Assembly (NCBI GenBank): GCA_025127975.1
Contig: JAHLYQ010000041.1
Coordinates: forward strand, 1-64,000
Origin: Synechococcus sp. CS-1331
Lineage (GTDB): Bacteria; Cyanobacteriota; Cyanobacteriia; PCC-6307; Cyanobiaceae
Reading direction: 5' to 3'
DNA length: 64,000 bases
The first letter of the stretch is position 1; each line of letters begins with the position of its first letter. Under the pieces are notes generated by a model. It did not search any database. It worked only from the letters and a program-made list of their open reading frames with translations, and was not told where the DNA came from. Position numbers and translations under genes: made by a program. Below, piece by piece: positions 59,761 to 64,000 of this stretch.

Positions 59761-60759
59761 TCAGGCTCCCACGCCGGCCAGGGCTGCCTTCGCCTTGGTG
59801 ACCACCCCAGCTGGGAGTGGGATGTAGCCGAGCCCAGGGGCCTGGCGCTGGGCCCCATCGCTGAGGGCGTAATTGATAGTGCGCTGAAGGGCGGCCAGTT
59901 TTGCGCCGTTGCCGCTCCTGTAGAGCAGCACCCAGGTGAAGGTAACGATCGGGTAGCCGGCGCTGGGATTCGGATCGCTGCCGGTGAGATCGGCCCCAAG
60001 GTCGATTGTGGCCAGGGCCTGGCTTGCAGCGGCAGCATCGGGTAGGGCAAAGCTGCCGCTGCGGTTTGCGATCGCGGCGGCTTGCAGCACGCCCCTCACA
60101 TAGGCCGCTTCCACGTAGCCGATGCTGCCCTTGGTCTGCAGCATGCTGGCGGCGACTCCCTCGTTGCCCTTGGCCCCCACGCCGGTGGGCCAGTTCACCG
60201 ATTTGCCGACACCGGGCCCGTTCTTCCAGCTGGGGCTGAAGGCGGCCAGGGAATTGGTGAAGTTGTAGGTGGTGCCGGAGCCATCGGAGCGCACCACCAC
60301 CTGGATTGGTTGGTTGGCGCAGCCGAGCTCCTGGAAGTTGGTGATCTTGCCCTCGAAGATCTGCACCAGTTGGGCCTGGCTGAGCTTGAGGCTGCAGCCG
60401 GGCAGGTTGTAGGCAACGGCGATGGCGCCTGCGGTGAGGGGAAGTTGAACCACCCCCCGCTGGACCTTTGCGGCCTCGCCCGCATCTAGAGGTTTGTCAC
60501 TGGCGGCAAAATCCACCGTGCCTGCTTCAAACTGGCGCACGCCGGCGCCGGAACCCACCGACTGGTAGTTGACCCGGATCCGTTCCCTGGTGGCCAGGTC
60601 TGCAAACCAGCGCTGGTAGAGCCCCGCCGGAAAGCTGGCTCCTGCCGCCTGCAGGATTTGGCTGGTGCCTCCGCCGGGGGAGACGCCGCAACCGCTGAGG
60701 CCAACCAGGCCGAGGGCTGCCACCACCATTGCGCGTGAACCAAAACGGATTAGGGCCAT
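59761..60759 (-). CDS. pstS: Phosphate-binding lipoprotein/protein of the Pst transporter
   Basis: A 332-residue periplasmic phosphate-binding protein. The leader ends VAALGLVGLSGCG, a lipobox with Cys25. GAGASFPAGLY-like text (here QAAGASFPAGLYQRWF), then VGSGAGVRQFEAGTVDFAASDKPL, VRSDGSGTTYNFTNSL and GNEGVAASMLQTKGSIGYVEAAY are typical of PstS. The pstC/A/B genes are not in view. No Pho box fits within the 21-base gap behind thiO. It is bracketed by direct repeats. Confidence 0.96.
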   Translation of the reverse strand: MALIRFGSRAMVVAALGLVGLSGCGVSPGGGTSQILQAAGASFPAGLYQRWFADLATRERIRVNYQSVGSGAGVRQFEAGTVDFAASDKPLDAGEAAKVQRGVVQLPLTAGAIAVAYNLPGCSLKLSQAQLVQIFEGKITNFQELGCANQPIQVVVRSDGSGTTYNFTNSLAAFSPSWKNGPGVGKSVNWPTGVGAKGNEGVAASMLQTKGSIGYVEAAYVRGVLQAAAIANRSGSFALPDAAAASQALATIDLGADLTGSDPNPSAGYPIVTFTWVLLYRSGNGAKLAALQRTINYALSDGAQRQAPGLGYIPLPAGVVTKAKAALAGVGA

Positions 60760-60769
60760 GAGGGGCAGG

Positions 60770-60791
60770 TTAGGGCTTGATTAAGAAGGGG
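60770..60791. repeat. Right copy of direct repeat flanking pstS
   Basis: TTAGGGCTTGATTAAGAAGGGG, about 20 of 22 positions shared with 59731-59751. It includes the stop codon of thiO. Confidence 0.8.
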
Positions 60792-61860
60792 CCTCCAGCT
60801 GCTGCGCCACCCACTCCGCCGTCGCTGGCGCCAGCAGCAGGCCGTTGCGGTAATGGCCGCTGGCCAGCACCAGCCCAGGTTCCAGTTGTTCCAGCAAGGG
60901 GGCCGGGCGACCGATCGGGTGGGGCCGGTGGCCCTGCCAGTGCCTGACCAGCTGGGCCTGCCGCAGCCAGGTGGGCGCTGCGCCGCCTAGTTCCCGCAGG
61001 GCGGCCAGGGCGTCGGGATCGCCCCGGCAGCCCGGCTCCAGGGTTGCCCCCAGCCACAGCCGCTCGCCCTGGGCATGGCTGGGGGGGCGTGGCACCAGGT
61101 TCAGCCCCTGCCACACCACGGCGCCGGGCCAGGCCGGGCTGGGGCCCCAGTGGGTGCCAGGGGGAAGCTCGAGCTCGAGGGCCTGGCCCAGCACCGGCTC
61201 CAGGGGCAGGAAGTGATCGAGCGGTTCCAGCAGGCCGGCGCTGGCCACCCCTGCCGAGAGCACCACTGCTTCGGCCTGCAGGGCCTGGCCGGCCTGGGTG
61301 TGCACCGTCCACTGGCCGGATCGGCGCTCCAGCCTTGAGGCTGCCTCCCCGCAGGTTTGGATGCCGAGCCGCCGCCCATCCCCCAGCAGCGCCTCCAGGG
61401 CAGGGCCCGGATCCAGTTGACCATCGGCGGGGGAATAGAGCCCGCCGACGGCCCCGTCCGGTAGGGCTGGGCTCAGGTTGGCGAGCCGCTGACGGCTCCA
61501 GATCTCCAGGGGGATGGCCTGGCGCTGGCGCTCGGATTGGAGCCGCTGCTGGCGCTCCAGGTCGGTGGGGCTGCTGGCCAGGATCAGCAGCCCCGGCTGC
61601 CAGGCCAGCGGCCAGCCCTGCTCCCCCAGCTCCTGGCGCCAGCGGCCCCAGAGGTGCAGGCTGCGCTGGCGCAGCCGCCAGGCCCGACCACTGCTGCGCT
61701 GGAACACGTGGGCCATCACAACGCCCAGGGCGGCCCAGCTGCCTGCGGTTGGATCGGGGGCCCCGTTTAGACAGGGATCGAGCAGCTGCACCTGGTGGCC
61801 ACGGCCCTGGAGCAGCCAGGCGCAGGAGCGGCCCACCAGGCCCGCGCCGATCACAATCAC
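60781..61860 (-). CDS. thiO: Glycine oxidase ThiO-like FAD enzyme
   Basis: A 359-residue FAD amine oxidase. N-terminal MIVIGAGLVGRSCAWLLQGRGHQVQLLD binds FAD. RHWQGHRPHPIGRPAPL and LVLASGHYRNGLLLAPATAEWVA near the C-terminus are typical of the DAO/ThiO group. It probably supplies iminoglycine for thiamine thiazole synthesis. thiS/thiG are not adjacent, so a general amino-acid oxidase is the alternative. Confidence 0.85.
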   Translation of the reverse strand: MIVIGAGLVGRSCAWLLQGRGHQVQLLDPCLNGAPDPTAGSWAALGVVMAHVFQRSSGRAWRLRQRSLHLWGRWRQELGEQGWPLAWQPGLLILASSPTDLERQQRLQSERQRQAIPLEIWSRQRLANLSPALPDGAVGGLYSPADGQLDPGPALEALLGDGRRLGIQTCGEAASRLERRSGQWTVHTQAGQALQAEAVVLSAGVASAGLLEPLDHFLPLEPVLGQALELELPPGTHWGPSPAWPGAVVWQGLNLVPRPPSHAQGERLWLGATLEPGCRGDPDALAALRELGGAAPTWLRQAQLVRHWQGHRPHPIGRPAPLLEQLEPGLVLASGHYRNGLLLAPATAEWVAQQLEAPS

Positions 61861-61895
61861 CGAGCGCGGATTGGTGGCCCTGGGGCTTGGCTGGA

Positions 61896-62429
61896 TCAGG
61901 CCTGTTTTAGGTCTTGCTGCACCTGGGCAGGCAGCACCTGGGCGTAGAGGCCGAAGCCACTGGCCACCTTGATATAGGCCTTGCGCAGCTTGTCGCCGTC
62001 CTGGAGCTTGGCGGCCTCATCGAGTTGGGCAAAGGCTGTTTTCAGGGCTGAGGCGCGCTTCTCGGCCTCGGGGCGGTCGGCGGGAAGCAGCCTTTGGTTG
62101 ATGTAGCTCATTTCCCGGCCCACTTCCTGCATTGGGCCGTGGATCAAGTTGGCGGTGAAGACCCAGTTGCGATCATTTACGAGGGCGGCCAACTCGGGCA
62201 GGCGGTTGCGGGCTGCCAGGAAGCCCTCCGCCTGCCGCTCGATCAGGGCCATGTCCTCTGGGCTGATGCTCGGGGGCTTCTTGCCCTGGCTGCCGTCACA
62301 GGCGGCCAGGCCCAGGCAGAGCGCCAGGGCCAGGCCAAGGGCGGCCAGCCGGCGCAGTTGCTGGGCCAGGGCACTGATTGCGGCTGGTATCGCGGCGGGT
62401 ATCTGTGCAAAAACCATCGCAGTCGCCAA
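61896..62429 (-). CDS. psbQ: PsbQ-like photosystem II lipoprotein (CyanoQ)
   Basis: A 177-residue lipoprotein. The leader (LAALGLALALCLGLAACDG) ends in a lipobox with Cys44. The mature part is a four-helix bundle by pattern: EDMALIERQAEGFLAARNRLPELAALVNDRNWVF, GPMQEVGREMSYINQRLLP, and AYIKVASGFGLYAQVLP. CyanoQ attaches to the lumenal side of photosystem II near the oxygen-evolving site. ATG at 62429 or 62417 are possible starts. Confidence 0.92.
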   Translation of the reverse strand: MATAMVFAQIPAAIPAAISALAQQLRRLAALGLALALCLGLAACDGSQGKKPPSISPEDMALIERQAEGFLAARNRLPELAALVNDRNWVFTANLIHGPMQEVGREMSYINQRLLPADRPEAEKRASALKTAFAQLDEAAKLQDGDKLRKAYIKVASGFGLYAQVLPAQVQQDLKQA

Positions 62430-62555
62430 GGCCAGGGGTTCGTGGGCCTGAGTGTATCGGGGTTGGCCGGCCCCCTAGAAGGGTCTGTAGTCGCTTGCAA
62501 TCTGCAACCTGCCGGTGCCTTGAGTGCTACTTCTGCAGTTGAAGGAGCCAGCGCC

Positions 62556-63428
62556 ATGTCTGCCCCCACCGCCATCCTGCAGATGATCTGCCCAGACCAG
62601 CCTGGGCTGGTGCGGGAGCTTTCCGGTTGGGTGGCCGCCAACGGCGGCAACATCGTGCACGCCGACCACCACAGCGATCAGGGCGCCGGCCTCTTTTTGA
62701 GCCGCATTGAATGGCAGCTGGAGGGTTTTGGGCTGCCGCGGGAGGCGATCTGCCCCACGGCTCGAGCCCTGGCTGAGCGCTTGGACGGCGCCTACAGGGT
62801 GAATTTCTCGGATTACCGCCCGGCGGTGGCGATCTTTGTCAGCAAGCAAGACCACGCACTGCTCGACCTGCTTTGGCGCGTGCGCAGCGGCGAGCTGCCG
62901 ATGCGGGTGCCGCTTGTGATCGCCAACCATGCCGATCTGGAGCCGATCGCGGCCCAATTCGGGGCGAGCTTTGCCTACCTGCCGGTCTCAGCGGCCAACC
63001 GAGAGGAAGCGGAGGCCCGCCAGCTCGAGTTGCTGGCGGAGCATCAGATCGAGCTGGTGATCCTGGCCAAGTACATGCAGGTGCTGACGCCCCGTTTTCT
63101 GGCGACGTTCGATTCCCCCGATGCCTTCCACCGGGTGATCAACATCCACCATTCATTCTTGCCGGCCTTTCAAGGGGCCCAGCCCTATCACCGGGCCTGG
63201 GAGCGGGGCGTGAAGCTGATCGGCGCCACGGCCCACTACGTCACCGAGGAGCTCGATGGCGGCCCGATCATTGCCCAGTCCACCGTGGCGGTGGGTCACC
63301 GTGATGAGGTCGCAGACCTGATTCGGATGGGTCGTGATTGCGAACGGCTCGCCCTGGCCAGGGCTGTGAGGCTGCACCTCAGGCGCCAGGTGATGGTCTA
63401 TCGGGGCCGCACGGCGGTGTTTGAGTGA
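62556..63428 (+). CDS. purU: Formyltetrahydrofolate deformylase
   Basis: A 290-residue enzyme that frees formate from 10-formyl-THF, balancing one-carbon pools and purine synthesis. An ACT-like N-terminal part (ILQMICPDQPGLVRELSGWVA) precedes the formyl-transferase domain. The catalytic region is VINIHHSFLPAFQGAQPYHRAW with LDGGPIIAQS. ATG 62556 is used; the open frame upstream crosses psbQ. The last 50 bases overlap the end of the opposite radical SAM gene. Confidence 0.95.
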   Translation: MSAPTAILQMICPDQPGLVRELSGWVAANGGNIVHADHHSDQGAGLFLSRIEWQLEGFGLPREAICPTARALAERLDGAYRVNFSDYRPAVAIFVSKQDHALLDLLWRVRSGELPMRVPLVIANHADLEPIAAQFGASFAYLPVSAANREEAEARQLELLAEHQIELVILAKYMQVLTPRFLATFDSPDAFHRVINIHHSFLPAFQGAQPYHRAWERGVKLIGATAHYVTEELDGGPIIAQSTVAVGHRDEVADLIRMGRDCERLALARAVRLHLRRQVMVYRGRTAVFE

Positions 63429-64000
63429 GGGCCCCAGCCTGGTGCTGGGCGAGCGTTGCTTTGGGGAGGGGGCCCTCCAGGTGCTCCCAGGGCAGCACGC
63501 GCCCCGGGCTCCAGCTGGCATGGATCACCCCCTCCCAGGGGGGCGGGGTTTCAGGGCCGGAGGTTTGCTCCCGCACCCCCCGATAGGCCTGCTTCCAGCC
63601 CCCCAGGCTGTCGTGGCGGCCACGGGCGGCGGCGATCACTGGCGCCAGGCGCCGGTCGCTGCGCGACAGCAGCGCCTGGATCACACTCCAGCCGTAGCTT
63701 TCGGGGCGCAGCTCGATGCCCTTGGGCTTGAGCCGTTTGGCAAGCAGCTTGAGGCGTTTTTCCGCTTCCGGGCGTACCCCCTGCCACTGGAACGGGGTGT
63801 GGGCCTTGGGCACGAAGCTGCTCACTCCCAGGGTGAGCCTCAGCCCTGGGGTGGCCTTTTTCAGATCCAGCAGCAGGGCGGCGGTGGTCTCCACATCGGC
63901 GTCTTCTTCGGTGGGGAGGCCCACCATGCCGTAGAGCTTCAGGCCCGTGAGGCCACCTTCTTTGGCATAGCGGGCTGCTGAGTAGATCTCCTCGCTGCTT
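63379..64000 (-). CDS. Radical SAM protein, C-terminal part (runs off right edge)
   Basis: About 207 residues visible, starting inside the radical SAM barrel with EGGLTGLKLYGMVGLPTEEDADV. LRLTLGVSSFVPKAHTPFQWQGVRP then follows, typical of B12-binding-type radical SAM proteins widespread in cyanobacteria. The Fe-S Cys motif lies beyond the edge. The tail is Pro-rich. It is convergent with purU and overlaps its 3' end by 50 bases. Substrate unknown. Confidence 0.9.
   Translation of the reverse strand, partial: SSEEIYSAARYAKEGGLTGLKLYGMVGLPTEEDADVETTAALLLDLKKATPGLRLTLGVSSFVPKAHTPFQWQGVRPEAEKRLKLLAKRLKPKGIELRPESYGWSVIQALLSRSDRRLAPVIAAARGRHDSLGGWKQAYRGVREQTSGPETPPPWEGVIHASWSPGRVLPWEHLEGPLPKATLAQHQAGALTQTPPCGPDRPSPGA

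Noticed and set aside
60760..60780. Pho box before pstS
   Set aside because: Only 21 bases separate thiO and pstS, and they contain no CTTAACC-like direct repeats.

Overview
The window is about 64 kb of GC-rich (roughly two-thirds G+C) chromosomal DNA from a picocyanobacterium, most likely the Cyanobium / freshwater Synechococcus part of the Synechococcus-Prochlorococcus lineage. The evidence is a CyanoQ (PsbQ-like) lipoprotein, a TLP40/CYP38-type lumenal cyclophilin, a Tic20 homologue, cyanobacterial-type Gap2 and DnaK, several cyanobacterium-only families (DUF3134, DUF1400, HpsJ-like), and a gene order around dnaN that I recall as typical of that lineage. The genus is inferred, not proven.

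Layout. (1) 1-1408: the tail of a gene, a strong terminator, then over 1 kb with no intact gene that reads like decayed coding sequence. (2) 1409-3197: small proteins of unknown function, including one secreted protein and one lipoprotein. (3) 3202-5446: a SMARCAL1-type SNF2 helicase divergent from an HNH nuclease gene. (4) 5476-9826: an SDR protein, pdxA, accB/efp and a lumenal cyclophilin. (5) 9850-10615: an HEPN/MNT toxin-antitoxin pair. (6) 10896-18007: gap2, murC-murB-ebfC, and a tightly overlapping grpE-dnaJ-tusA-rsgA operon. (7) 18096-21931: pilB-pilT-pilC, the motor and platform genes of type IV pili. (8) 21947-32220: a flavoprotein, dusA, an RRM protein, argH, a PP2C-type phosphatase, ftsY, nusB, a DUF502 protein, an HpsJ-like protein and queG. 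(9) 32245-41534: a TPR protein, a ParC-like topoisomerase subunit, purF, purL, a PRC-barrel-like protein and dnaN. (10) 41535-41945: a gene-free segment that is the best candidate for the replication origin. (11) 41946-50539: thrC, a DUF1400 protein, an ABC1 kinase, recN and uvrA. (12) 50540-64000: a small AT-richer patch with an ABM-like gene, an LCP transferase, mraY, argG, rpsF, tic20, aroE, dnaK, pstS, thiO, psbQ, purU and the C-terminal part of a radical SAM protein.

Most genes are housekeeping: cell wall (murB, murC, mraY, an LCP protein), purines (purF, purL, purU), arginine (argG and argH, far apart), protein folding and targeting (grpE, dnaJ, dnaK, ftsY), DNA repair (recN, uvrA, the SNF2 helicase) and pili. 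The unusual content is the decayed left edge, the helicase/HNH pair, the toxin-antitoxin module next to gap2, the probable oriC, the direct repeats on both sides of pstS, and small unannotatable membrane proteins. I found no CRISPR array, intact insertion sequence, prophage, rRNA or tRNA, and no clear multigene system unknown to science.
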